A DNA stretch of 26,077 nucleotides. Origin: Comamonadaceae bacterium (GTDB lineage: Bacteria > Pseudomonadota > Gammaproteobacteria > Burkholderiales > Burkholderiaceae_C). The DNA lies in assembly GCA_947458415.1 (NCBI GenBank), contig CANGZG010000006.1:1-26077 (forward strand), read 5' to 3'. A program made the position numbers and the translations under genes. This document shows positions 15,905-23,838 of this stretch, piece by piece (the stretch's first letter is position 1; every line of letters starts with the position of its first letter). The notes under the pieces were generated by a model, which made no database searches, was not told the DNA's origin, and worked only from the letters and a program-made list of their open reading frames with translations.

Positions 15905-16971
15905 CGGCCAGCATCGTGGACAGGCTGATGGCGCCTTGGCCGCAATGGCGCACACATTGGAGGGTCTGGCATGCCTGGCCGCTGGGTGCACAAATGCTGT
16001 TGTTGAGCCTGGGGTCCTTGGTTGCCGTGGCTGCAGGCAGTGTGTGGGTGTCTGCCGAGGCTTGGGATCACTGGTGGCATGCACAAGACAGTTGGCAGCA
16101 AACGCAGCAAGACATGGACGCGCTGCAGCGACAAGTACAGCAACTGCGTGACCGCATTGCCCAATTGCAAGCCCAGCCTCACCCGGCAGGGTTTGCCTTG
16201 CCCGCATGGCAAGCCTGGCCCAACGACTTGCCGCCAGACCACAGGGCAGTGCTTCAAGCCTGGTTGCTGTGGGGGCGGCGTCATGGATTAGGCGCACAGG
16301 CCACAACCATTGAACAAGCCGGGGCCAGCGCGACTTGGCGTGGCAGTTTGCCGCAATTGCTCGCAGCTTGGCAGGGACTGCCCACGGCCGTGCCCCGCAT
16401 GGCGGTGACTGGTTTTGACATCAAAGCAGTGGCGGATCCCATGCATTCATTGGCACCAAACCAGCCGATGCAATTGCAATTGCAAATGCAATGGACCGTG
16501 TTGACAGAGCAACCACACACAGCCGAATCACGGGCCAAGCCCCAACTTGCTAACAAAGCCAAGGCTGAATCGGCTGCGCTTTTGAGGGATTCAACACTTG
16601 CTCAACCCGCTGGCATGCAAGGCAAGCCACTGTCGGCCATGGTCCATGATCCTTTTTCAACAGCGGGCTTGAAAAAAGCCCTGCCCTGGGTTGCTTTGTC
16701 GCCGTCAAGCCACCAGGTGTTGCCATGGCAGACCCTAGCCTTGTCCGAGTTGCGGTGGGCAGGCATGCTGGCCCATGGCGAACAGCGACGGGCTTTGTTG
16801 CATGCCCAAGGGCGGGTTCACACCGTCGGCGTGGGCGACCGCTTAGGGCAGGATTGGGGCGTGGTCACAGGCATCGGGCGCGACCATTTGCGTTTGCAAG
16901 AATGGCTGGCCGACACACAAGGGAAATGGGTCAGTCAGGCGCGTCGTTTTCCCATGGTTGGCCCACCATGA
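15901..16971 (+). CDS. PilO-PilP fusion protein
   Basis: One uninterrupted frame of 356 residues with two recognisable halves. Residues 1-210 resemble PilO: a TM at about 30-50, a coiled coil (QQDMDALQRQVQQLRDRIAQLQAQ, about 65-90), and a ferredoxin-like domain. An Ala/Lys/Gln-rich linker follows (about 211-246). From DPFS at about 250 to the end it resembles the PilP HR domain: LALSELRWAGML, HTVGVGDRLGQDWGVVTGIG, LRLQEWLADTQGKWV. Free PilP is a lipoprotein; this version has no lipobox and is instead tethered by the PilO TM. It is ATGA-coupled at both ends. The two domain calls are by eye; the single frame is certain. Confidence 0.8.
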   Translation: MTASIVDRLMAPWPQWRTHWRVWHAWPLGAQMLLLSLGSLVAVAAGSVWVSAEAWDHWWHAQDSWQQTQQDMDALQRQVQQLRDRIAQLQAQPHPAGFALPAWQAWPNDLPPDHRAVLQAWLLWGRRHGLGAQATTIEQAGASATWRGSLPQLLAAWQGLPTAVPRMAVTGFDIKAVADPMHSLAPNQPMQLQLQMQWTVLTEQPHTAESRAKPQLANKAKAESAALLRDSTLAQPAGMQGKPLSAMVHDPFSTAGLKKALPWVALSPSSHQVLPWQTLALSELRWAGMLAHGEQRRALLHAQGRVHTVGVGDRLGQDWGVVTGIGRDHLRLQEWLADTQGKWVSQARRFPMVGPP

Positions 16972-18290
16972 AGACAAGCTTTTTGCGCATGCTTTTGCGT
17001 TTTTCGCTGTGGGGGCTGGTTGTGGTGTGCGTGCATGGACACGCGCAACCGCTGCCCAACCTGACCCAGGAAGCGTCCACCAGCTTGCCTTTCACTGGCG
17101 AACCCATGACCCTGCAATTTCAGCAGATTGAATTGCGAACCGCTTTGCAAATGGTCAGTGACTTCAGCGGGGTCAACATCATCATGTCTGACAGCGTCAG
17201 CGGTCACCTCACCATGCGATTGAAAGAGGTGCCGTGGGACCAAGTGCTGCACACCATCTTGCAAGCCAGGGGCTTGGGTCAACGCAAAGAAGGCAGCGTG
17301 ATTTGGGTGGCTCCGCTCGCCGAGTTGGCCGCGCGTGAAAAAGGTGACATGGAAACACGGCGGGCGATCGAGGTGCTCGAGCCCTTGCAAACCCATACCT
17401 TTGCATTGAATTACGCCAAAGCCACCGATTTGCTGGCGCCGTTGCTCAACCACAGTGCGGCTTCGGGGGCCACACCGGTGCGATTGCTCAGCCCCAGAGG
17501 CAGCGCCATGGCCGACGCCCGAACCAACCAATTGTTCGTCACCGACATTCCAGATCGGCTGGCGCAGGTCAAGGCCATGGTCGAGCGGGTCGATGTGCCA
17601 CAGCGACAGGTGTTGATCGAGGCGCGGATCGTGGAGGCATTGGATAACTTGGCGTCATCGTTGGGGGTTCGTTTGTCATCGCCTGCACACAAGGTGTCGC
17701 TGGATTTCCCGGCGGCCAAAGCCATGGGCGCAGACCCGGCCAACGCCACGTTGACGTTTTTCAATCCATGGCACAGTCGGCGTTTGGGGGTCGAGCTGTC
17801 CGCACTCGAGGCAGAAGGCTTGGGTCGTGTGGTGGCCAGCCCCCGCTTGGTGACGGCCAACCAATCCAAGGCGGTGATTGAGCAAGGCACCGAGTTGCCG
17901 TACCAACTCTCCGGCCCCAATGGCAGCACTTCGATTGCATTTCGCAAAGCCAATTTGCGCTTAGAGGTGACGCCGCACATCACACCCGACGGCAGCATCA
18001 CCATGTATTTGGATGTGCACAAGGACAGCGTCGGACAAAGCACCCCCGCCGGGTTTGCGATTGACACCAAACATGTCAGCACCCAAGTGCGGGTGGAAGA
18101 CGGCGGCACGGTCATGATCGGTGGCATTTACGAAACCAGCGACAACCTCAACCGCGCCGGCTTGCCCGGTTTGCGCGACCACCCATGGTTTGGCTGGCTG
18201 TTTGGCAACCGTGCCAGCAAGCGCAGCAAACAAGAGTTGTTGATATTCCTAAGCCCTAAAATGCTTGAACAAAGTGCCTTCGCACCTTGA
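16968..18290 (+). CDS. pilQ: Secretin, short PilQ/HofQ/ComE type
   Basis: A 440-residue outer-membrane secretin. A signal peptide (MKTSFLRMLLRFSLWGLVVVCVHGHA, cleavage near 26) is followed by an N0/STN domain (about 47-116, LQFQQIELRTALQMVSDFSGVNI), one N1 domain (about 140-207, THTFALNYAKATDLLAPLL), and the secretin core (about 216-434) with VLIEARIVEA, VVASPRLVTANQSKAVIEQGTELPY, LEVTPHITPDG, and the closing VEDGGTVMIGGIYE and KQELLIFLSPKM. Full PilQ proteins carry N-terminal AMIN domains and about 700 residues; those are absent, as in HofQ/ComE, which serve DNA uptake. ATG 16968 overlaps the upstream stop. Interaction with the PilP half of the preceding protein is inferred. Confidence 0.92.
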   Translation: MKTSFLRMLLRFSLWGLVVVCVHGHAQPLPNLTQEASTSLPFTGEPMTLQFQQIELRTALQMVSDFSGVNIIMSDSVSGHLTMRLKEVPWDQVLHTILQARGLGQRKEGSVIWVAPLAELAAREKGDMETRRAIEVLEPLQTHTFALNYAKATDLLAPLLNHSAASGATPVRLLSPRGSAMADARTNQLFVTDIPDRLAQVKAMVERVDVPQRQVLIEARIVEALDNLASSLGVRLSSPAHKVSLDFPAAKAMGADPANATLTFFNPWHSRRLGVELSALEAEGLGRVVASPRLVTANQSKAVIEQGTELPYQLSGPNGSTSIAFRKANLRLEVTPHITPDGSITMYLDVHKDSVGQSTPAGFAIDTKHVSTQVRVEDGGTVMIGGIYETSDNLNRAGLPGLRDHPWFGWLFGNRASKRSKQELLIFLSPKMLEQSAFAP

Positions 18291-18293
18291 GGA
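18289..18293 (+). promoter_or_regulatory. Shine-Dalgarno deciding the aroK start
   Basis: GAGGA straddles the pilQ stop codon and lies 10 bases before GTG 18304 (7 before ATC 18301). No in-frame ATG is suitably placed, so aroK probably uses GTG. Confidence 0.55.
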
Positions 18294-18303
18294 TTTCACT
18301 ATC

Positions 18304-18837
18304 GTGTTGGCATTGGTGGGCATGCCGGGCAGCGGCAAATCGACAGTCGGTCGGCAATTGGCTCGCAAATTGGGTGTGGGTTTTGTCGACTGCGACCAGG
18401 TCATTGAAATGCGCATCGGCATGCCGATCAAGGATTTTTTTGCCAGCCAAGGCGAAGCCGCGTTCAGAGACATTGAAAGCCAAGTCATTGACGACATGAC
18501 CCGCACTGCTTGCGGCGTGTTGGCCACCGGCGGCGGGGCGGTACTCAAAGAGGCCAACCGAGAGTTGTTGCGTGAACGCACCCAAGTCATTTATTTGCGG
18601 GTGCAACCCGACGAAATTTTTCGTCGGTTGAAGAACGACCAACAGCGGCCGTTGTTGCAAGTCGATGACCCCAAACTCAAGATTCAACAACTGTTTGAAG
18701 AGCGAGACCCGTACTACCAAGCCGCTGCCCATTTCGTCATCGAAACCAACCGCCCGCGCATACCGACCATGGTCACCATGATCGTCACCCAATTGGAATT
18801 GGCGGGTTTGCTTCCCATCGAGACCCCGACCCCATGA
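18304..18837 (+). CDS. aroK: Shikimate kinase
   Basis: A protein of about 177 residues that phosphorylates shikimate with ATP in aromatic amino acid synthesis. The Walker A motif GMPGSGKST lies at 6-14, followed by the shikimate-site DCDQVIE, the Arg of GEAAFRDIE, the GGG loop in ATGGGAVL, and the lid Arg in QQRPLLQ. The start is unsettled. GTG 18304 gives a family-length protein beginning at strand 1 and sits behind GAGGA, while TTG 18265 would add 13 residues and overlap pilQ. Its stop overlaps the aroB ATG (ATGA). The pilQ-aroK-aroB order is conserved in many proteobacteria. Confidence 0.93.
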   Translation: MLALVGMPGSGKSTVGRQLARKLGVGFVDCDQVIEMRIGMPIKDFFASQGEAAFRDIESQVIDDMTRTACGVLATGGGAVLKEANRELLRERTQVIYLRVQPDEIFRRLKNDQQRPLLQVDDPKLKIQQLFEERDPYYQAAAHFVIETNRPRIPTMVTMIVTQLELAGLLPIETPTP

Positions 18838-19943
18838 CCACTTCTTCCGAACTTGCCACTGTCCAACGCGTTTCCATCCACTTGGCAGAGCGCAGCTACG
18901 ACATACAGATTGCGCCGGGTTTGTTAGACCAAGCCACGGCGTGGCAAGGCCTGCCCAAGGCGGGTGCGGCGCTCATCGTGACCAATGAAACGGTGGCGCC
19001 GCTGTACTTGGCGCGCTTGCAGCAAAGCCTGAAGACACATTACCCCGTGCTGCATGTTTGCAGCTTGCCCGATGGCGAAAGCCACAAAACCTGGGAAAGT
19101 TTGAACCGCATTTTTGATGTCCTCTTGGCGCAAGCATGTGACCGCAAGACCGTGTTGTTTGCCTTGGGCGGCGGTGTGGTCGGCGACATCACCGGGTTTG
19201 CGGCTGCCTGTTACATGCGTGGCGTGCCATTTGTGCAAGTGCCCACCACCTTGTTGGCGCAAGTGGATTCGTCTGTCGGCGGCAAGACAGCCATCAACCA
19301 TCCCTTGGGCAAAAACATGGTGGGTGCGTTTTACCAACCCGAGCGCGTGGTGTGCGATTTGTCGACGTTACAAACTTTGCCCGCGCGCGAATTGAGCGCA
19401 GGCTTGGCCGAGGTCATCAAGTACGGCCCGATCGCTGACATGGTGTTTTTGGATTGGATCGAAAAGCACCTGGGCGATTTGTTGGCGCGAGACCCGCAAG
19501 CACTGGCTTACGCGGTCAAACGCAGTTGCGAAATCAAAGCATGGGTGGTCGGGCAGGACGAACGTGAATCCGGCATCCGTGCCATTTTGAATTTCGGCCA
19601 CACGTTTGGCCATGCCATCGAGGCTGGTTTGGGTTTTGGCGTCTGGCTGCATGGTGAAGCCGTGGGTTGCGGCATGGTCATGGCATCGCGCTTGTCGCAG
19701 CAACTCGGTTTGGTGGATGCCGCATTCACCGAGCGATTGACCCACTTGATTGCCCAAGCCGGATTGCCAGTCACCGGCCCCGATCTGGGCGCGGACATGT
19801 ATTTGCACCACATGCGTGTCGACAAAAAAGCCGAAGCGGGTGACATCCGTTTCGTGTTGATCGACCCGCCCGGCAAAGCGACAGTGCGTGGCGCACCTGA
19901 CGCCATGGTGGCCGACGTGGTCCAAGCGTGTTGCCGCGCATGA
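18834..19943 (+). CDS. aroB: 3-dehydroquinate synthase
   Basis: A 369-residue NAD- and metal-dependent enzyme converting DAHP to 3-dehydroquinate, second step of the shikimate pathway. The signatures GGGVVGDITGFAAACYMRGVPFVQVPTTLLAQVDSSVGGKTAIN and PLGKNMVGAF are complete (given here as family blocks around residues 105-165). The metal-binding histidines lie in NFGHTFGHAIE and LHGEAVGCGM. Coupled to aroK and to dgt by ATGA overlaps. Full length with no oddities. Confidence 0.98.
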   Translation: MTTSSELATVQRVSIHLAERSYDIQIAPGLLDQATAWQGLPKAGAALIVTNETVAPLYLARLQQSLKTHYPVLHVCSLPDGESHKTWESLNRIFDVLLAQACDRKTVLFALGGGVVGDITGFAAACYMRGVPFVQVPTTLLAQVDSSVGGKTAINHPLGKNMVGAFYQPERVVCDLSTLQTLPARELSAGLAEVIKYGPIADMVFLDWIEKHLGDLLARDPQALAYAVKRSCEIKAWVVGQDERESGIRAILNFGHTFGHAIEAGLGFGVWLHGEAVGCGMVMASRLSQQLGLVDAAFTERLTHLIAQAGLPVTGPDLGADMYLHHMRVDKKAEAGDIRFVLIDPPGKATVRGAPDAMVADVVQACCRA

Positions 19944-21109
19944 GCGATGCCTTCTCGGGCGAGTCGGGCACGCTGGCACCAGGTTTGGCCCCTTATGCTT
20001 GCCACCCGCATCTGAGCCGAGGCAGGCGTTTTGCTGAACCCGAAGCGCCCACCCGCAATTTGTTTCAGCGCGACCGCGACCGCATCGTGCATTCCACCGC
20101 GTTTCGCCGCTTGGTTTACAAAACCCAGGTGTTCCTCAACCATGAAGGCGATTTGTTTCGCACCCGCTTGACGCACTCGTTGGAAGTGGCGCAACTGGGG
20201 CGCTCATTGGCGCGTGCTTTGGGCTTGCATGAAGATTTGGTCGAAGCCATTGCCTTGGCGCATGACTTGGGACACACGCCATTTGGCCATGCCGGACAAG
20301 ACGCATTGAACGACTGCATGGCGCCTTACGGTGGGTTTGAGCACAACTTGCAAAGCCTGCGCGTGGTGGACGGTCTGGAGGAACGCTATCCGCAATTTGA
20401 TGGTTTGAATTTGTGTTTCGAAACCCGCGAGGGCATTTTGAAACATTGCTCACAACGCAATGCGCAAAGGCTGGAAGACGCAGAACCCGGCGGTGTGGGC
20501 TCACGCTTTTTGGCCAAGCAACAACCCTCGCTGGAAGCGCAGTTGTGCAATTTGGCCGATGAAATGGCTTACAACGCCCACGACATTGACGACGGCGTTC
20601 GCTCGGGACTCATCAGCTTGGAGCAATTGAAGGAAGTGGTTTTGTTCAATGCCTACATGGTGAAAGTGCAAGATGAATTTCCCGCGCTCACCGGCAGGCG
20701 TTTGCTGTACGAAAGCATTCGCCGCATGTTGAGCGACCAGGTGTACGACGTGATGGACACCACACGCGCTTCATTGCAAGAGCACGCACCTGCTTCGGTG
20801 GACGATGTGCGGCGCCTGCCAGCTTTGGTGCGTTTCAGCCCGGGGATGCGCGCGGCCAGCACCGAGATGAAACAATTTTTGATGCAGCGTTTGTACAGAC
20901 ACCCACAGGTGTTGCAGACCACCGAATGGGCACGTCTTGTGGTGCACGAATTGTTTGAAGCCTACATGCACAAGCCTTCTGCCATGCCCGAACAACATGT
21001 GAAACGCGCAGACCAGCCACGCGCCGTGGCCGACTACATCGCGGGCATGACCGACCGGTTTGCCACCAAAGAGCATGCGCGTTTGACCGGCAAAGTGCTT
21101 GCCTCATGA
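19940..21109 (+). CDS. dgt: Deoxyguanosinetriphosphate triphosphohydrolase-like protein (HD domain)
   Basis: A 389-residue cytosolic HD-domain dNTPase of the Dgt type, hydrolysing dGTP or related dNTPs to nucleoside and triphosphate. Metal ligands are visible: His79 in RTRLTHSLEVAQ, His108-Asp109 in LAHDLGHTPFGHAG, and the later Asp in NLADEMAYNAHDIDDGV. The N-terminal RDRDRIVHSTAFRRLVYKTQVF block is typical. ATG 19940 overlaps the aroB stop; a TTG start further upstream is not needed. The aroB-dgt adjacency is common in Burkholderiales. True substrate preference of this subgroup is not certain. Confidence 0.94.
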   Translation: MSDAFSGESGTLAPGLAPYACHPHLSRGRRFAEPEAPTRNLFQRDRDRIVHSTAFRRLVYKTQVFLNHEGDLFRTRLTHSLEVAQLGRSLARALGLHEDLVEAIALAHDLGHTPFGHAGQDALNDCMAPYGGFEHNLQSLRVVDGLEERYPQFDGLNLCFETREGILKHCSQRNAQRLEDAEPGGVGSRFLAKQQPSLEAQLCNLADEMAYNAHDIDDGVRSGLISLEQLKEVVLFNAYMVKVQDEFPALTGRRLLYESIRRMLSDQVYDVMDTTRASLQEHAPASVDDVRRLPALVRFSPGMRAASTEMKQFLMQRLYRHPQVLQTTEWARLVVHELFEAYMHKPSAMPEQHVKRADQPRAVADYIAGMTDRFATKEHARLTGKVLAS

Positions 21110-21675
21110 CCATCGAAGCGCAAGTTGTCGCAGACACCCAAGCTTGGCTGGACAAGGCCGTCATCGGTTTGAACCTGTGCCCGTTTGCCAAAGCCGTGGT
21201 CAGCAAAAAACAAGTGCGCTATGCAGTCTGCCTGGACAGCGATCCCGAGCAAGTGTTGAAGGTGCTGCAACAAGAAATGCAGTGGCTGGTGGATACCGAT
21301 GCCGCTTTGCTGGACACCACCCTGCTGATCGCCCCCCATTTGTTGCCGGATTTTTCAGCGTTCAACGAATTTTTGTTTGACTGCGATTCAGTGTTGGTCT
21401 CGATGGAATTAGAAGGCGTGTTGCAAATTGCCGACTTTCACCCGCGCTACCAGTTTGCGGGCACACAACCCGACGACATCAGCAACTTCACCAACCGCGC
21501 ACCTTACCCCACGCTGCATTTGCTGCGCGAGGAAAGCATTGACAAAGCCGTGGCCGCGTTCCCGGATGCGTCGCTGATTTATGAGCGCAATGTGCAGGTG
21601 TTGGAGGCGTTGGGGAGGGATGGGTGGGAGGCTTTGGGGTTGAAGGTAAACACGGGCGTCATTCACAACCGATGA
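21106..21675 (+). CDS. DUF1415 family protein
   Basis: A 189-residue cytosolic protein matching the DUF1415 pattern: WLDKAVIGLNLCPFAKAVV at the N-terminus with one conserved Cys, ADFHPRYQFAGTQPDDISNFTNRAPYPTLHLLREESIDKAV in the middle, and DASLIYERNVQVLEALG near the end. No biochemical function is established for the family. The ATG overlaps the dgt stop, so it is the last coupled gene of the pil-aro run. The stretch after its stop is AT-rich and shows no clear terminator. Confidence 0.9.
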   Translation: MTIEAQVVADTQAWLDKAVIGLNLCPFAKAVVSKKQVRYAVCLDSDPEQVLKVLQQEMQWLVDTDAALLDTTLLIAPHLLPDFSAFNEFLFDCDSVLVSMELEGVLQIADFHPRYQFAGTQPDDISNFTNRAPYPTLHLLREESIDKAVAAFPDASLIYERNVQVLEALGRDGWEALGLKVNTGVIHNR

Positions 21676-21733
21676 CTGCACAGTCCTTGATTGACAAAAA
21701 TTAGGCCATAAAGTTGCATTAAAAACAAATTAA

Positions 21734-21770
21734 CCATGTATTTTCTCAAATAATCACATAAAATACATGG
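21734..21770. repeat. Perfect 11-bp inverted repeat abutting the ATPase start codon
   Basis: Arms CCATGTATTTT (21734-21744) and AAAATACATGG (21760-21770) enclose a 15-nt AT-rich spacer, and the right arm ends on the base before ATG 21771. A -10-like TAAAAT (21759-21764) overlaps the right arm. If it is the promoter, transcription would begin at or near the ATG. The repeat may be an operator over the promoter or an RNA hairpin at the translation start. A perfect TTGACA stands at 21691-21696, but no good -10 matches it. Confidence 0.65.
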
Positions 21771-22964
21771 ATGTACCAGCGGCAATTCCAGCAAAAGCTT
21801 CATCAGCTGCTTCAGCAATTTCCTGCTGTCGGACTGTTGGGACCGCGTCAGGCGGGCAAAACCACCTTGGCTTTTGCCCAAAAAAACTTGTATCCCAATG
21901 CGCTGTATTTGGACCTTGAGTTGCCTTCCGCGCAAAGGCAGTTAGAAGACCCCGAAGCTTTTTTGATGGCGCATGCGCAGCAGTTGGTCATCTTGGATGA
22001 GGTGCAGCGCATGCCTGAACTGTTCAACGTATTGCGCGGTGTCATTGACCAGCGTCGCCGCATGGGCCAAGCCAGCGGGCAGTTTTTGTTGCTCGGTTCT
22101 GCGTCAGGCGTGTTGTTGCAACAGTCCAGTGAGAGCCTGGCGGGGCGGGTGGCTTATGTGGAGTTACCGCCGCTTCAAGCTTCAGAAATTTTCACGGGCC
22201 ATCACAGCGTGGCAGACATGAATGCTTTGTGGGTGCGCGGCGGTTTCCCTTTGTCTTGGTTAGCCACATCCGATGCTGACAGCATGACCTGGCGAGAGGT
22301 GTTCATTGCCACTTATTTGGAAAAAGACATTCCAGCCCTGGGGCCTCGCATACCCGCCACCACCTTGCGGCGTTTGTGGACCATGCTGGCCCACCACCAA
22401 GGCGAGTTGCTGGACCAGTCCAAGTTGGCAGCGGCCTTGGCCATCAATGGTCAAAACGTCAGCCGCTACATAGACTTGATGTGCGACTTGATGCTGGTGC
22501 GCCGCTTGCCCGCGTGGCACGGCAACGTGGGCAAACGTTTGATCCGCTCGCCCAAGGTGTATGTGCGCGACAGCGGCTTGGTGCATGCTTTGTTGGGCTT
22601 GTCGAACTTGGATGCGTTGCTGGGCCACCCGATAGCTGGTTCAAGCTGGGAGGGTTTTGTGCTCGAGCAGTTGATCAACGCAGCGCCGCAAGCCGAGGCC
22701 AGTTTTTACCGCACCAGCAATGGTGCCGAGGTGGACTTGGTGCTGACATTTCGCAATCAGCAAACTTGGACGATAGAGATCAAGCGGTCCAGCGCGCCCA
22801 CCGTGTCAAGAGGTTTTTACCAAGCCTCGACCGACTTGAGCGCAGCGCGCAAACTGTTGGTGGCACCTGTTGAGCAAACGTATCCGATGAAGGAGGGTAT
22901 TGAGGCAGTGAATCTGATGACAGCCCTTCAATGGGTGGCCGAGCAAAATCAAAGCAATGGTTAA
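21771..22964 (+). CDS. AAA_14 / DUF4143 ATPase
   Basis: A 397-residue protein of the AAA_14-DUF4143 group. The N-terminal ATPase has Walker A GPRQAGKTT at 24-32 and Walker B VILDEVQ at about 73-79, with GSASGV as a sensor-like strand. The DUF4143 part begins near WREVFIATYLEKDIPALG, contains a winged-helix-like segment (LDQSKLAAALAINGQNVSRYIDLM), and ends in a PD-(D/E)XK-like core with Asp322, Glu336 and Lys338 (EVDLVL ... IEIKRS). Family members are widespread accessory genes of unresolved function. The gene sits behind an AT-rich leader with a perfect palindrome and no Shine-Dalgarno, and overlaps the next gene by 8 bp. It may be an acquired gene placed after the conserved aro run. Confidence 0.88.
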   Translation: MYQRQFQQKLHQLLQQFPAVGLLGPRQAGKTTLAFAQKNLYPNALYLDLELPSAQRQLEDPEAFLMAHAQQLVILDEVQRMPELFNVLRGVIDQRRRMGQASGQFLLLGSASGVLLQQSSESLAGRVAYVELPPLQASEIFTGHHSVADMNALWVRGGFPLSWLATSDADSMTWREVFIATYLEKDIPALGPRIPATTLRRLWTMLAHHQGELLDQSKLAAALAINGQNVSRYIDLMCDLMLVRRLPAWHGNVGKRLIRSPKVYVRDSGLVHALLGLSNLDALLGHPIAGSSWEGFVLEQLINAAPQAEASFYRTSNGAEVDLVLTFRNQQTWTIEIKRSSAPTVSRGFYQASTDLSAARKLLVAPVEQTYPMKEGIEAVNLMTALQWVAEQNQSNG

Positions 22965-23838
22965 ATCTCCCATGCCCAAAGCCAAACACACCGCCGCCAA
23001 ACAGCCATCCCCCAGCGAGCAATTGGATTTGCGCCCCGGTCAGTCCATCGAGTTGTTGAAAGAACTGCACATCCTCACGCGCGAGGGCAAGCTCAACCAA
23101 GACTCACGCCGCAAACTCAAACAGGTGAACCACTTGTTTCAGTTCATCGAAAAAATCCTCAAAGACTTGCCCGCCAACGACGCGGGTCCTACGCTGGCCG
23201 ACCACGGCGCGGGGAAGTCGTATTTGGGTTTCATTGTTTACGACTTGTTTTTCAAGAGCTTGGGCCAAGGCCACATTTACGGCATTGAAACCCGCAGTGA
23301 ATTGGTGGACTCGTCCGCCGCGTTGGCGAAACGATTGGGCTTTGAGCGCATGCAGTTTCTCAACACCAGCGTCGCCGAGTCCGCGCAAAGCGATCGGTTG
23401 CCTGCGCAGATCGACGTGGTCACCGCGCTGCATGCGTGCGACACCGCCACCGATGACGCCATCGCTTTTGGTTTGCAAAAGCAAGCCAAGCACATGGTGC
23501 TGGTGCCATGCTGTCAAGCCGAGTTGGCGCGGGCGTTGAACAAAAACAAAGCGCTGAATTTGCAGCGCACGCCGCTGGCGGAGTTATGGCGGCATCCGTT
23601 GCACACGCGCGAAGTGGGCAGCCAGTTGACCAACGTGTTGCGCTGTTTGTATTTGGAAGCGCATGGTTACCAAGTGACTGTGACCGAGTTGGTCGGGTGG
23701 GAACACAGCATGAAGAACGAACTCATACTGGCGACATTCAACGGTCAGCGCAAGCAGGCGTCGGCCGATCGGTTGAAGGCGTTGTTACAGGAATTTGGGC
23801 TGTTGGAAATTGGGGTCAGATACCAATTAAACAGTTAA
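22957..23838 (+). CDS. SAM-dependent methyltransferase, Methyltransf_32 type
   Basis: A 293-residue protein. After a basic N-terminus comes RRKLKQVNHLFQFIEKIL, then motif I as LADHGAGKSYLGFIVY (from about 80), YGIETRSELVDSS, the block VTALHACDTATDDAI, VPCCQAELA, and the long conserved HTREVGSQLTNVLRCLYLEAHGY plus ELVGWEHSMKNE. This pattern fits the PF13679-like methyltransferases related to TRM13/GSTCD; the substrate is unknown, possibly RNA. ATG 22957 overlaps the ATPase stop by 8 bp; ATG 22972 is an alternative. The last ten residues and the stop codon are encoded by a REP-like palindrome, so the native C-terminus was probably changed. Its end overlaps the convergent thioredoxin gene by 4 bp. 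Confidence 0.82.
   Translation: MVKSPMPKAKHTAAKQPSPSEQLDLRPGQSIELLKELHILTREGKLNQDSRRKLKQVNHLFQFIEKILKDLPANDAGPTLADHGAGKSYLGFIVYDLFFKSLGQGHIYGIETRSELVDSSAALAKRLGFERMQFLNTSVAESAQSDRLPAQIDVVTALHACDTATDDAIAFGLQKQAKHMVLVPCCQAELARALNKNKALNLQRTPLAELWRHPLHTREVGSQLTNVLRCLYLEAHGYQVTVTELVGWEHSMKNELILATFNGQRKQASADRLKALLQEFGLLEIGVRYQLNS

Noticed and set aside
21691..21719. Sigma-70 promoter starting with TTGACA upstream of the ATPase
   Set aside because: The -35 is perfect but no acceptable -10 lies 16-18 bases downstream.
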